NCBI GenBank assembly: GCA_904420535.1
Contig: CAJFVQ010000027.1
Span: 1-64,000 of the forward strand
Direction: 5' to 3'
DNA: 64,000 nt
Source of the DNA: Candidatus Cryptoclostridium obscurum
GTDB taxonomy: Bacteria; Bacillota; Dehalobacteriia; UBA7702
In this document: in pieces, positions 1-6,821 of the stretch
Layout: every line of letters starts with the position of its first letter
Numbering within the stretch: position 1 is the first letter of the stretch
Position numbers and translations under genes: made by a program
The notes under the pieces: generated by a model
Seen by the model: the letters and a program-made list of their open reading frames with translations, nothing else
Databases searched by the model: none
Told to the model about the DNA's origin: nothing

Positions 1-741
1 ACAGATGCCATCAATAAAATAGGGTTGAGACACAGTAAGACCATAATGCTCCGCACCAATGAAAAGGGTGAATTGTTTGCTGTCATCAATGGCGGGACTT
101 GCCAAGATGCCACAAAGTTGTCAACCCAGTGTTCTCTAATCAAAGGAGTCGCCACCGCAGAGAACATTGACGGGAAAATGCCACTGATCACTTTAGGGAA
201 ATACTGCTATGAAGTAACGCCGGGCAGTTTTTTTCAAATCAATTTCACTGAAATGGAGGCATTGATTACTTTTGTTAAGGAACATATGCTTCTTCCGAAA
301 AAAGACGGAATCCTTCTCGATCTATACTGCGGCGTCGGCACTTTGGGTATCACCTTTTCTAAATATTTTCAAGAAATCTGGGGCATTGAATCTTATTCAG
401 AAGCCGTTCCCGTGGCTCAACGCAATGCCGCAAACAATGGGGTGTGCGGACACTATATCGCCGCAAAGACAGAGGATTCCCTGGAAACATTGATTCATCG
501 GATTCCAACGCCCCACACCGTGGTTGTGGACCCACCGCGGTCGGGATTGGCTCCTTCTGCGGCAAAGACACTATCCCAATGTGGTGCGCAGCAGATCATC
601 TATATCTCCTGCGATCCTGCAACGTTAAGCAGAGATCTAAAGATTCTCAAAGATAATTATAAAATCAACCTTGTAAAACCATTCAATCTTTTTCCTCGCA
701 CTTCCCATTTAGAAACAGTGGTACTACTTCAAAAAAAATGA
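1..741 (+). CDS. rlmD: 23S rRNA (uracil-C5)-methyltransferase, RlmD/TrmA family (5' truncated by window edge)
   Basis: This is the C-terminal part of an S-adenosylmethionine-dependent RNA m5U methyltransferase. The frame is open from base 1, so the gene starts upstream of the window and the first in-frame TTG at 25 is not a start. Seen in the protein: the SAM-binding stretch LLDLYCGVGTLG, the DPPRSGL loop, and the catalytic-cysteine segment YISCDPATLSRDL, which is diagnostic of RlmD/RumA/TrmA enzymes and carries the nucleophilic Cys. Family knowledge: these enzymes make m5U in 23S rRNA (U1939 or U747 types) or tRNA. Which uracil is targeted cannot be told from the fragment, and the N-terminal TRAM domain and any Fe-S cysteines lie outside. 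A hairpin terminator follows at 790-818. Confidence 0.88.
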   Translation, partial: TDAINKIGLRHSKTIMLRTNEKGELFAVINGGTCQDATKLSTQCSLIKGVATAENIDGKMPLITLGKYCYEVTPGSFFQINFTEMEALITFVKEHMLLPKKDGILLDLYCGVGTLGITFSKYFQEIWGIESYSEAVPVAQRNAANNGVCGHYIAAKTEDSLETLIHRIPTPHTVVVDPPRSGLAPSAAKTLSQCGAQQIIYISCDPATLSRDLKILKDNYKINLVKPFNLFPRTSHLETVVLLQKK

Positions 742-789
742 TCCGATGAATCGAAACAAAATTAATTGTATGGGTTAATAAAAAAAAAG

Positions 790-818
790 AAAAGGCAGAA
801 CCATATTTTCTGCCTTTT
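790..818. terminator. bidirectional intrinsic terminator between rlmD and hxlR
   Basis: An 11-bp inverted repeat (AAAAGGCAGAA / TTCTGCCTTTT) with an A-run on its left and a T-run on its right. It lies between two converging genes and can stop transcription from both. Confidence 0.85.
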
Positions 819-822
819 TTAT

Positions 823-1149
823 TTATTTCTGTCTGTTTTTATAATCATTTCCCCATACTTCCATTGCTTTAATGATGGGACGCATAGATTCTCCTAGTTC
901 GCTAAGGGCGTATTCTACTTTAGGAGGCACTTCCGGATACACAGTACGGGTAATAATCCCATCTTTTTCCATGGAGCGAAGGCTGTCTGTCAATACTTTT
1001 TGGCTAATCCCTTCCAAATCCTTTCTCAATTCATTAAAACGCCAAGGGCGGCTAAGCAAATTGCGCATAATCAGCAATTTCCATTTACTTCCAATCAACG
1101 AAACGGTAGTCGCCACAGGGCAGGCGGGCATTTCTTCTTTAGTCAGCAT
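823..1149 (-). CDS. HxlR-family winged-helix transcriptional regulator
   Basis: A 108-residue DNA-binding protein of the HxlR family. The open frame could run up to 1353, but the ATG at 1149 has a good GGAGTG ribosome site 7 bases ahead and begins exactly where HxlR proteins begin. Seen: N-terminal MPACPVATTVSLIGSKW, a winged helix with FNELRKDLEGISQKVLTDSL, and the wing segment ending PPKVEYALSELG. The conserved Cys at residue 10 (in CPV) is the residue used for thiol redox sensing in HypR-like and YodB-like members, so a redox or electrophile signal is plausible but inferred. It is divergent from the ACGX-peptide operon starting at 1347 and is the obvious candidate to control it. A sigma-A promoter for it is seen at 1196-1223. 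Confidence 0.88.
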   Translation of the reverse strand: MLTKEEMPACPVATTVSLIGSKWKLLIMRNLLSRPWRFNELRKDLEGISQKVLTDSLRSMEKDGIITRTVYPEVPPKVEYALSELGESMRPIIKAMEVWGNDYKNRQK

Positions 1150-1195
1150 TCTATCACTCCATTCCAATAGTTTCAATTTGACTGTTATATTCAAA

Positions 1196-1223
1196 TTATA
1201 ATCCAAAAAGCACAAGGTTTCAA
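1196..1223 (-). promoter_or_regulatory. sigma-A-type promoter of the hxlR gene
   Basis: On the minus strand, -35 TTGAAA (1223-1218) and -10 TATAAT (1201-1196) are separated by 16 bases. They lie 46 bases or more upstream of the chosen ATG at 1149. Confidence 0.6.
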
Positions 1224-1265
1224 GATGGTCACAAAAAAGTGACTCAGTAATAAAAAAGTGCGTAC

Positions 1266-1293
1266 TTGTATTAGGGGAAAAAGTTCGTAAAAT
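1266..1293 (+). promoter_or_regulatory. candidate promoter of the ACGX-peptide operon
   Basis: TTGTAT (1266-1271) and TAAAAT (1288-1293), 16-base spacer, upstream of the peptide gene at 1347. Just upstream are an inverted GTCAC/GTGAC repeat around an A-run and a near-palindromic AAGTGCGTACTT. These could be operator sites for the divergent HxlR protein; that role is inference. Confidence 0.45.
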
Positions 1294-1346
1294 AGTAAAT
1301 ACAGAGAGCAAAAAGCTCGCTGAATACGCCAATGGAGGTAATAAAC

Positions 1347-1487
1347 ATGGCACTTTCTAATCTGTTTGGATGGAAGAAAAAACTGGAGTCAGCCCCGTCT
1401 GCTTGCGGTTCCGCGTGCGGCGCTGGGGACAAACCTGAGGAAAAACCCACCGCTTGCGGTTCCGCATGCGGCGCTGGGGACAAATAA
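1347..1487 (+). CDS. ACGX-repeat RiPP precursor peptide (46 aa)
   Basis: A small gene too short for a normal ORF cut-off. An ATG at 1347 follows a perfect GGAGGT (1334-1339) by 7 bases, and the frame closes with TAA at 1485-1487. The 46-residue product has a leader-like N-terminus (MALSNLFGWKKKLE) and then two copies of the block ACGSACGAGDK, at residues 19-29 and 36-46, joined by PEEKPT. The cysteines are residues 20, 24, 37 and 41. Repeats of Ala-Cys-Gly-X are the hallmark of peptides paired with the radical SAM/SPASM 'ACGX system' maturases, and such a maturase is encoded 89 bases downstream. It is therefore very likely the substrate of a ribosomally synthesised, post-translationally modified peptide pathway. 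The mature structure and function are unknown. Minus-strand open frames over this region are shadows. Confidence 0.85.
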   Translation: MALSNLFGWKKKLESAPSACGSACGAGDKPEEKPTACGSACGAGDK

Positions 1488-1502
1488 TTCCATCTCCTGA
1501 AT

Positions 1503-1528
1503 GATCCCGGCGGGTTCCCGCCGGGATC
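1503..1528 (+). promoter_or_regulatory. strong hairpin between precursor and maturase genes
   Basis: GATCCCGGCGGG (1503-1514) and CCCGCCGGGATC (1517-1528) are perfect inverted arms with only TT between. No U-run follows, so it is not a classic terminator. It may stabilise the precursor mRNA or cut down expression of the downstream enzymes, as is common in RiPP operons. Confidence 0.55.
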
Positions 1529-1576
1529 CCCGAATTCAATTCGGTCATACCGATTGTATAAAGTGAGGTCAAAATC

Positions 1577-2608
1577 ATGAAACAATATTTTGCCTTCCAG
1601 TGGCACATTACCGATGAGCGCGACCAGCGTTGCAAACACTGCTACATTTTTTCGGAAAATAACTGTAAAAAGCCAGATGCCATGAATTGGCGTCAAATGC
1701 AAGATACCTTTTATAACTGTCTGGATTTTTGTGAAGTATATCACCGTCTCCCCTACTTTTATATTACTGGCGGCGATCCGATTTTGCACCCTGATTTCTG
1801 GAAGCTCCTCAACTTAATGAAACAACACAATATCCCCTTCACCATTTTAGGCAATCCCTTTCACTTAAACGATGAAGTTTGTCACAAGCTAAAAGACTAC
1901 GGTTGCGAAAAATATCAACTTTCACTGGATGGAATGCGTAGAACTCATGACTGGTTCCGCAAACCCGGCAGCTTTGACATTACTTTAGAAAAAATCAAAT
2001 GTATTAATCGTGCCGGTATCCGCAGCGTTATCATGACCACCGTTTCTGGTACAAATATTGACGAAATACCGGATATCATAGATACTGTCGTCAAAGCGAA
2101 AGCCAATGTATTTGCTTTCGCCCGCTACTGTCCCACCAGTGAAGAAAAAGATGTCAATATCGATCCACTGCGCTATCGTAAACTGCTGGCCGATTGCGAT
2201 AAAAAATTTCAAGCATACGAAACGAAAGGTTGTCAGACCTATTTTAACAAAAAGGATCATCTTTGGACTTTATATGAATATGAAACCGGCGCTTTTAAGA
2301 TACCCGAAACAGTAGAGGAAGGCATGATTTATGGAGGCTGCAATTGCGGTAACTGCCACTTGACAATTCTACCCACCGGCGATATTTTTGCCTGTCGGCG
2401 GGTACAAAACAGCAATGTCGGAAACGTATTTGAGGATCGCTTGGCCGATATTTGGGTCTGCCAAATGGAGCAATACCGCAATTACCAAAAATTTGAGAAA
2501 TGCTCCAAATGCCAGCTGCTGGCATGGTGCCGTGGTTGCCCTGCGGTAGCTAGTGGAAGGGACGGCAATTTTTATGCAGCAGATCCCCAGTGCTGGAAGG
2601 AGGCTTGA
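1577..2608 (+). CDS. radical SAM/SPASM peptide maturase, ACGX system (first cluster Cys replaced by Arg)
   Basis: A 343-residue radical SAM enzyme with a C-terminal SPASM domain, expected to modify the ACGX peptide encoded just upstream. Seen: WHITD at the N-terminus, then ERDQRCKHCY, a core with YITGGDPILHPDF, and a SPASM region rich in Cys (GGCNCGNC, FACRR, CSKCQLLAWCRGC, PQCW) that can bind one or two auxiliary 4Fe-4S clusters. The normal cluster motif CX3CX2C should read ECDQRCKHC. Here codon 15 (1619-1621) is CGC, Arg, one transition from TGC, Cys; Cys19 and Cys22 remain. Unless an outside ligand substitutes, the SAM cluster would be crippled. The rest of the frame is intact. The stop codon overlaps the next gene (TGATG), so the two are translationally coupled. 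Confidence 0.85.
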   Translation: MKQYFAFQWHITDERDQRCKHCYIFSENNCKKPDAMNWRQMQDTFYNCLDFCEVYHRLPYFYITGGDPILHPDFWKLLNLMKQHNIPFTILGNPFHLNDEVCHKLKDYGCEKYQLSLDGMRRTHDWFRKPGSFDITLEKIKCINRAGIRSVIMTTVSGTNIDEIPDIIDTVVKAKANVFAFARYCPTSEEKDVNIDPLRYRKLLADCDKKFQAYETKGCQTYFNKKDHLWTLYEYETGAFKIPETVEEGMIYGGCNCGNCHLTILPTGDIFACRRVQNSNVGNVFEDRLADIWVCQMEQYRNYQKFEKCSKCQLLAWCRGCPAVASGRDGNFYAADPQCWKEA

Positions 2609-3189
2609 TGATGGAGCTTTTGGAACTCATGAAATATCGTCGATCAATCCGCAAATATCAAAAGAAACAAATTGAACGTGACGCCTTGCAAAAAATCATT
2701 GAAGCAGGATTGTACGCCCCTAATGCCGGAGGTGGTCAGCGTACTTTCATCTGTGCCGTCCGCGATCAAAGTTTGTGTGAAAAGATTGGGAAACTTAATC
2801 TCGCCCGGTTTGACAGGTCGAGATTGGCAGGCTCTCATGTTTCGAACGATCAACCCAGCAATATTGATGATCCGGCAATCAAAAGCGGATTTTACGGTGC
2901 CCCTACGGTTTGTGCGATTTTTGCCCCGAAAAATTTCTTCTATAGCATTCCAGACGCTTTTTGCTGTGCTGAAAATATGGTGCTTGAAGCAACGGAACTC
3001 GGTATCTCTTCCTGCATCATTGCCAGGGGCGAAGAAACTTTTGACAATGAAATAGGCAGTCGGTTGTTAGAAACATGGAAAATCCCTCAAAACTATATTG
3101 CCAGATGCTTTGTACTGCTTGGTTACTGCAACGGTAACTATCCCCAGGCAAAGACTAGAAAAGAGGGCAGATATAGAATTATTGGCTAA
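2608..3189 (+). CDS. nitroreductase family protein
   Basis: An FMN-dependent oxidoreductase of the nitroreductase fold, 193 residues from the ATG at 2608 that overlaps the maturase stop codon. A second ATG at 2611 is spaced better from the GGAAGGAGG ribosome site at 2596-2603. Seen: the N-terminal MKYRRSIRKYQ signature that binds FMN phosphate, APNAGGGQ, and a late LGISSCIIARG segment. Family members reduce nitro groups, quinones, enals or act as dehydrogenases such as azoline oxidases in RiPP pathways. The substrate here is unknown. Its place directly after the maturase, and next to a second nitroreductase with ferredoxin domains, suggests a redox step in the same pathway. Confidence 0.85.
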   Translation: MMELLELMKYRRSIRKYQKKQIERDALQKIIEAGLYAPNAGGGQRTFICAVRDQSLCEKIGKLNLARFDRSRLAGSHVSNDQPSNIDDPAIKSGFYGAPTVCAIFAPKNFFYSIPDAFCCAENMVLEATELGISSCIIARGEETFDNEIGSRLLETWKIPQNYIARCFVLLGYCNGNYPQAKTRKEGRYRIIG

Positions 3190-3204
3190 GGAGGAAAAGA
3201 TACC

Positions 3205-4090
3205 ATGGGGGCAGAACAGAGCGCTCATTTTAAGGTTGATAAATCGAAATGTATTCAATGTGGAAAATGCATCGACAGCTGTTCCGGCATGGTAATTGCC
3301 TTTGGAAGCGATGCCTTCCCAAAGATCAAAGAATTTGAACGGTTTGGCTGGAGAGGTTGTTGGAGGTGTCAGCATTGTCTTTGCGTGTGCCCTACGGGCG
3401 CAATCTCTATCTTCCATAAACACCCGGAGGACTCTTTATCCCCTCCTCCTCTAGAAATGGGTGAATATATGGAACGGCTTATCGTGAACCGCCGTTCTTG
3501 TCGACGGTATTTGGATCAAAACGTAGAACCTTGGGTGGTCTCAAAAATTCTAAACGCCATGGCAGCGGCACCCACAGGAGGTAATGCCTGCAATGTAGAA
3601 TACACTGTCATTGACGATAAAAATAGGGTCAAGGACATTTGGCAAATTGCCTACGCCACAATGGAAGCAAAGGCAAAAAAAACACGTGTATACTCACAGT
3701 TTCAACGATTTTTATTATGGAAAAATGAAACAATCCGAAAAGACCGTGAGGAAAGACGATCTGCTATTTTGCGGCGCCCCCCATCTTTTTATCGCTCACG
3801 CAAAATCTACAGGACAATGGGCAGAGGATAACAAAACGAACTGCCACATCGCTACTACCTATTTTGAACTCCTTTGCAACGCCTACGGCCTTGGTACAAT
3901 CATCATGAGTTATCCGGCCGAGGTACTTAATGAACTTGCCCCCGAAGCCAGAAAAATGCTCGAAATTCCCGACGATCATTATACCGGACTGATCGTGGGC
4001 TTCGGCTATCCTGAAATCAAATACGTAAGAGGTGTCCAAAAAGACAGAAGCTCAAAAATACACCGCTATTCTAACAGAAACAGCACTTGA
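3205..4090 (+). pseudogene. ferredoxin-nitroreductase fusion, frameshifted at an A8 run
   Basis: Read in two frames this is a two-domain protein of about 294 residues. The first part has two 4Fe-4S motifs (CIQCGKCIDSC and CWRCQHCLCVC followed by PTGAI), then a nitroreductase domain starting NRRSCRRYL. The first frame opens at 3205 and runs out at 3831 with non-family sequence after about 3680. The correct continuation (HSFNDFYYGKM, GTIIMSYPAEVL, GFGYPEIKY) is in the next frame and ends at 4088-4090. The switch falls at a run of eight A bases, 3675-3682; with seven the protein would be continuous. Possible causes are a real indel, slippage on the A-run during transcription or translation that yields some full-length product, or a sequencing error. 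Family role: ferredoxin domains feed electrons to the FMN site. Confidence 0.8.
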
Positions 4091-4184
4091 AGTGAACCAC
4101 TGGATTTATGGATATTTCAAAAGGCAGAAAGCTGTGGATATCGATACACAGATACCACTGCAAAAAACATGGAGGTTGAAACCA

Positions 4185-4808
4185 ATGGATGTAAAAACAT
4201 GTTTGCAAAAATTACAGTATGTAGGCGTCCTGGCTTTTGCCACCGTAGATGAGCAGGGAACCCCCCAGGTACGCAATATCAGCGCTATTCATTATGAACC
4301 CGATGCTATCTATTTTTTTACCGCAAGGGGTAAAAATTTCTGCAAAGAACTTTTAGCAGACGGACGTGTTCAAATACTCGGATATACGAAATACAAGGAA
4401 ATGATCCGTCTATCGACAAAAGCTGTGCCTGCACCCCAGGATGAACAAAGAAAATGGATGGATACTATTTTTGCCGAACAACCGTATTTATCCAACGTGT
4501 ATAACGTGTATCCGGGAGAAACAAAAGAGATTGGCATTATTTTTGAAATTAAAGACGGAGAAATTGAATATTTTAATCTCGGAGTTCATCCTATTTTTCG
4601 GCAAAGCTACTCCATTGGGGAAGGGACCATCACGCCGAAAGGATATGAAATTACAGACGCATGTACAGGTTGTGAAATTTGCATCAATAACTGTCTACAA
4701 AACAGCATTGTTTCAGGGCAACCTTTCCAAATAAGACAGGAACATTGCCTGCATTGCGGAAACTGTTATGAAAATTGTCCAGCTGAGGCAATTATAAGGA
4801 GAGGATAA
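4185..4808 (+). CDS. pyridoxamine 5'-phosphate oxidase-like flavoprotein with C-terminal 2x[4Fe-4S] ferredoxin domain
   Basis: 207 residues from the ATG at 4185, which has GGAGG at 4171-4175. The frame is open back to 4032, but that would overlap the preceding nitroreductase and adds non-family residues. The N-terminal part (about 1-130) is an FMN-binding split barrel: VGVLAFATVDEQGTPQVRNI followed by IYFFTARGKNF. The C-terminal part has two clear cluster motifs, CTGCEICINNC and CLHCGNCYENCP. Proteins of this build are found in anaerobes as flavin/Fe-S redox carriers; the exact reaction is unknown. One base separates its stop from the macrodomain gene, so it belongs to the same operon and may supply electrons to the two nitroreductases. 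Confidence 0.82.
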   Translation: MDVKTCLQKLQYVGVLAFATVDEQGTPQVRNISAIHYEPDAIYFFTARGKNFCKELLADGRVQILGYTKYKEMIRLSTKAVPAPQDEQRKWMDTIFAEQPYLSNVYNVYPGETKEIGIIFEIKDGEIEYFNLGVHPIFRQSYSIGEGTITPKGYEITDACTGCEICINNCLQNSIVSGQPFQIRQEHCLHCGNCYENCPAEAIIRRG

Positions 4809-4809
4809 C

Positions 4810-5604
4810 ATGACACAGAAGGAAAGAAGGCTGTTTCTGATCCAATCATTGCTTCTCGAGCAGCAACATGATCGGGATATAGAGATTCCCAAAGAGGATG
4901 AAGCGCAAAAAAATCTGCTTCGCTCTCTATTTAACATCCGTATGCCCAATCCGGTCAGCAAAGAATTCCTGGCGATACAAGATGCTTATTTGCAGGAGGA
5001 AATCAGACGAAAGGGAATCACCGAATTTGCTGATCTGCAACCCATTCAAAATAATATTTATCTTTGGCAGGGCGATATCACCACCCTGCGCTGTGACGCG
5101 ATCGTAAATGCCGCCAACAGCCAAATGTTGGGATGCTTCGTCCCCTGCCACAGCTGTATTGATAACTGTATCCACACCTATGCCGGCGTGCAGCTGCGGT
5201 CGGTCTGTGCGGAACGAATGCGTAAACAAGGACATGAAGAAAAAATAGGAACAGCCAAACTAACACCGGCGTACAATTTGCCGTGTCAATACGTATTGCA
5301 TACCGTTGGCCCTGTCATTTACGGAAGGGTCACAAATAAGGATAAGGAATTACTTGCTTCTTGCTACCGTTCCTGCCTTGAACTTGCCGAACAAAATGGA
5401 ATTACCAGTATTGCGTTCTGTTGTATCTCCACGGGAGAATTCCATTTTCCCAACAACAAAGCAGCTGAAATTGCAGTGCAGACAGTAAAACATTTTAAAG
5501 AGCAGACAAGCAGCAAAATTGAGGTGATTTTTAATGTTTTCAAGGACACCGATTACAAAATCTACAGAGACTTACTGGCGACAAATAAAAAAGTTAAACA
5601 ATGA
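4810..5604 (+). CDS. zinc-dependent macrodomain protein-ADP-ribose hydrolase
   Basis: 264 residues with a ribosome site GGAGAGG just ahead of the ATG. An N-terminal helical extension of about 80 residues precedes a macrodomain. Seen: IVNAANSQMLGCF (residues 98-110), the metal-site run GCFVPCHSC (108-116) with Cys109, His114 and Cys116, then IHTYAGVQLR, and the phosphate loop CCISTGEFHFP. This Cys-His-Cys set marks the zinc-containing macrodomains described in staphylococci and streptococci, which remove mono-ADP-ribose placed by SirTM sirtuins. The SirTM gene overlaps its 3' end, so writer and eraser are encoded together. Unlike those described operons, no lipoylated GcvH-like carrier or lipoate ligase is present here. 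Confidence 0.9.
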   Translation: MTQKERRLFLIQSLLLEQQHDRDIEIPKEDEAQKNLLRSLFNIRMPNPVSKEFLAIQDAYLQEEIRRKGITEFADLQPIQNNIYLWQGDITTLRCDAIVNAANSQMLGCFVPCHSCIDNCIHTYAGVQLRSVCAERMRKQGHEEKIGTAKLTPAYNLPCQYVLHTVGPVIYGRVTNKDKELLASCYRSCLELAEQNGITSIAFCCISTGEFHFPNNKAAEIAVQTVKHFKEQTSSKIEVIFNVFKDTDYKIYRDLLATNKKVKQ

Positions 5605-6424
5605 ATTAGAAGCTGCAGATGCCGTAATTATAGGCGCCGGGGCCGGTCTTTCCACTTCGGCAGGCTTTGCTTACAACGGAGAGAGATTCCATCGATACTT
5701 TGGGGATTTTGAAGAAAAATATGAATTTCATGACATGTATACCGGCGGTTTTTATCCTTTTGCAACATTGGAGGAACACTGGGCATACTGGAGCCGTTTT
5801 ATCTATTACAATCGCTACGTTGATCCACCAAAATCTACTTATCAGGACTTGCTTTCACTGGTGAAAAATAAAGACTATTTCGTCATTACCACCAATGTTG
5901 ACCATTGCTTCCAAAAAGCAGGGTTTGATAAAAAGCGTTTATTTTATACCCAAGGCGATTATGGACTTTTTCAATGTAGCGAACCATGCTGCCATGAAAC
6001 TTTTGAAAATGAAACCATCATTCATCGTATGATGGCGCTGCAAAAAGATATGCGCGTACCTACTGAGTTGTTGCCACTGTGCCCACATTGCGGAAAGCCC
6101 TTGACCATGAATCTCCGCTCCGATGACAAATTTGTGGAAGATGAAGGATGGCACATTGCGGCGGAGCGTTATGGAAACTTTTTACGAACAAGAAAAAATC
6201 TAAGGATCTTATTATTAGAACTAGGCGTAGGGTACAACACCCCTATCATTATTAAATATCCCTTCTGGCAAATGACTATGGAGAATCATAAAGCGATCTA
6301 TGCTTGCATCAATTATAATCAGGCAGTCTGCCCAAATGAAATTAGACATCGCGCAATCTGCATCAATAGTGATATTGGAGAAGTGTTACAACAAATAAAA
6401 TCGCAAAATCAAATTAAAATATAA
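5534..6424 (+). CDS. SirTM-type sirtuin (probable protein ADP-ribosyltransferase)
   Basis: 296 residues. The ATG at 5534 lies inside the macrodomain gene (71-base overlap) and has GAGGTGA at 5520-5526, so coupled translation is likely. Seen: NAD-binding GAGAGLSTSAGF (34-45), TTNVDH (119-124), GDYGLFQCSEPC (141-152) and CPHC (183-186), giving a four-Cys zinc site. The position of the catalytic His of deacetylating sirtuins is Gln140 here. Asn121, Gln140 and Arg195 match, with a constant offset of three, the Asn/Gln/Arg set I recall from streptococcal SirTM. It should therefore transfer ADP-ribose from NAD to a protein rather than deacetylate. The acceptor is unknown; candidates are products of this same operon. 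It is the last gene before the terminator at 6501. Confidence 0.88.
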   Translation: MFSRTPITKSTETYWRQIKKLNNELEAADAVIIGAGAGLSTSAGFAYNGERFHRYFGDFEEKYEFHDMYTGGFYPFATLEEHWAYWSRFIYYNRYVDPPKSTYQDLLSLVKNKDYFVITTNVDHCFQKAGFDKKRLFYTQGDYGLFQCSEPCCHETFENETIIHRMMALQKDMRVPTELLPLCPHCGKPLTMNLRSDDKFVEDEGWHIAAERYGNFLRTRKNLRILLLELGVGYNTPIIIKYPFWQMTMENHKAIYACINYNQAVCPNEIRHRAICINSDIGEVLQQIKSQNQIKI

Positions 6425-6500
6425 ATATATTTGCAAGACCTTTGGCTGTAAATTTACGATCAATCACGCATTTATAATAAAATATTTTAGATAAAAAGTA

Positions 6501-6532
6501 AAAGCCCCTAAACACTAGTGTTTAGGGGCTTT
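6501..6532. terminator. perfect palindromic terminator after the ACGX/SirTM operon
   Basis: A 32-base perfect palindrome: AAAGCCCCTAAACACT and its inverse, with A and T runs at the ends. It works in either direction and separates the sirtuin gene from the convergent tRNA-Ser gene. Confidence 0.93.
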
Positions 6533-6537
6533 TACTG

Positions 6538-6627
6538 TGGCGGAGAGAACAGGATTCGAACCTGCGAGGCTGTTACACCAACACGATTTCCAGTCGTGCG
6601 CCATAGACCGGACTCGGCCATCTCTCC
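6538..6627 (-). tRNA. tRNA-Ser (GGA)
   Basis: A 90-base class II tRNA on the minus strand. The acceptor arm GGAGAGA pairs with TCTCTCC, the CCA end is encoded, the anticodon stem CACGA/TCGTG encloses CTGGAAA (anticodon GGA), and the long variable arm and T-loop GTTCGAATC are present. The promoter lies at 6652-6680. Confidence 0.96.
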
Positions 6628-6651
6628 ATGATATGAACTTCAGCGAGATTT

Positions 6652-6680
6652 ATTATACTAAAGAATTGATGAAAAAGCAA
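6652..6680 (-). promoter_or_regulatory. promoter of tRNA-Ser
   Basis: Minus strand: -35 TTGCTT (6680-6675), 17-base spacer, -10 TATAAT (6657-6652), about 25 bases upstream of the tRNA 5' end. Confidence 0.7.
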
Positions 6681-6821
6681 GTCTTTTTCAAAATTTATTT
6701 TTTCATCTTAAATTCTGTCATCAAAAGCCGTTTTCTGGATGCTTTTACCTATGGTCTAAAGAGAATAGAACCGCTAAGATCTCCAAAAAATAACCACAAA
6801 ATTTTAAAAGGTGGTGTTATT

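Noticed and set aside
1271-1789. Minus-strand open frames over the ACGX peptide region
   Set aside because: Low-complexity Pro/Ala/Arg shadows of the plus-strand repeat gene, with no ribosome site and no family features.
4032-4184. Longer start for the split-barrel flavoprotein
   Set aside because: It overlaps the nitroreductase end and adds non-family residues; the ATG at 4185 has GGAGG.
6537-6821. Upstream extension of the arcA reading frame
   Set aside because: It would translate through the tRNA-Ser gene; the TTG at 6822 has the ribosome site and the family N-terminus.
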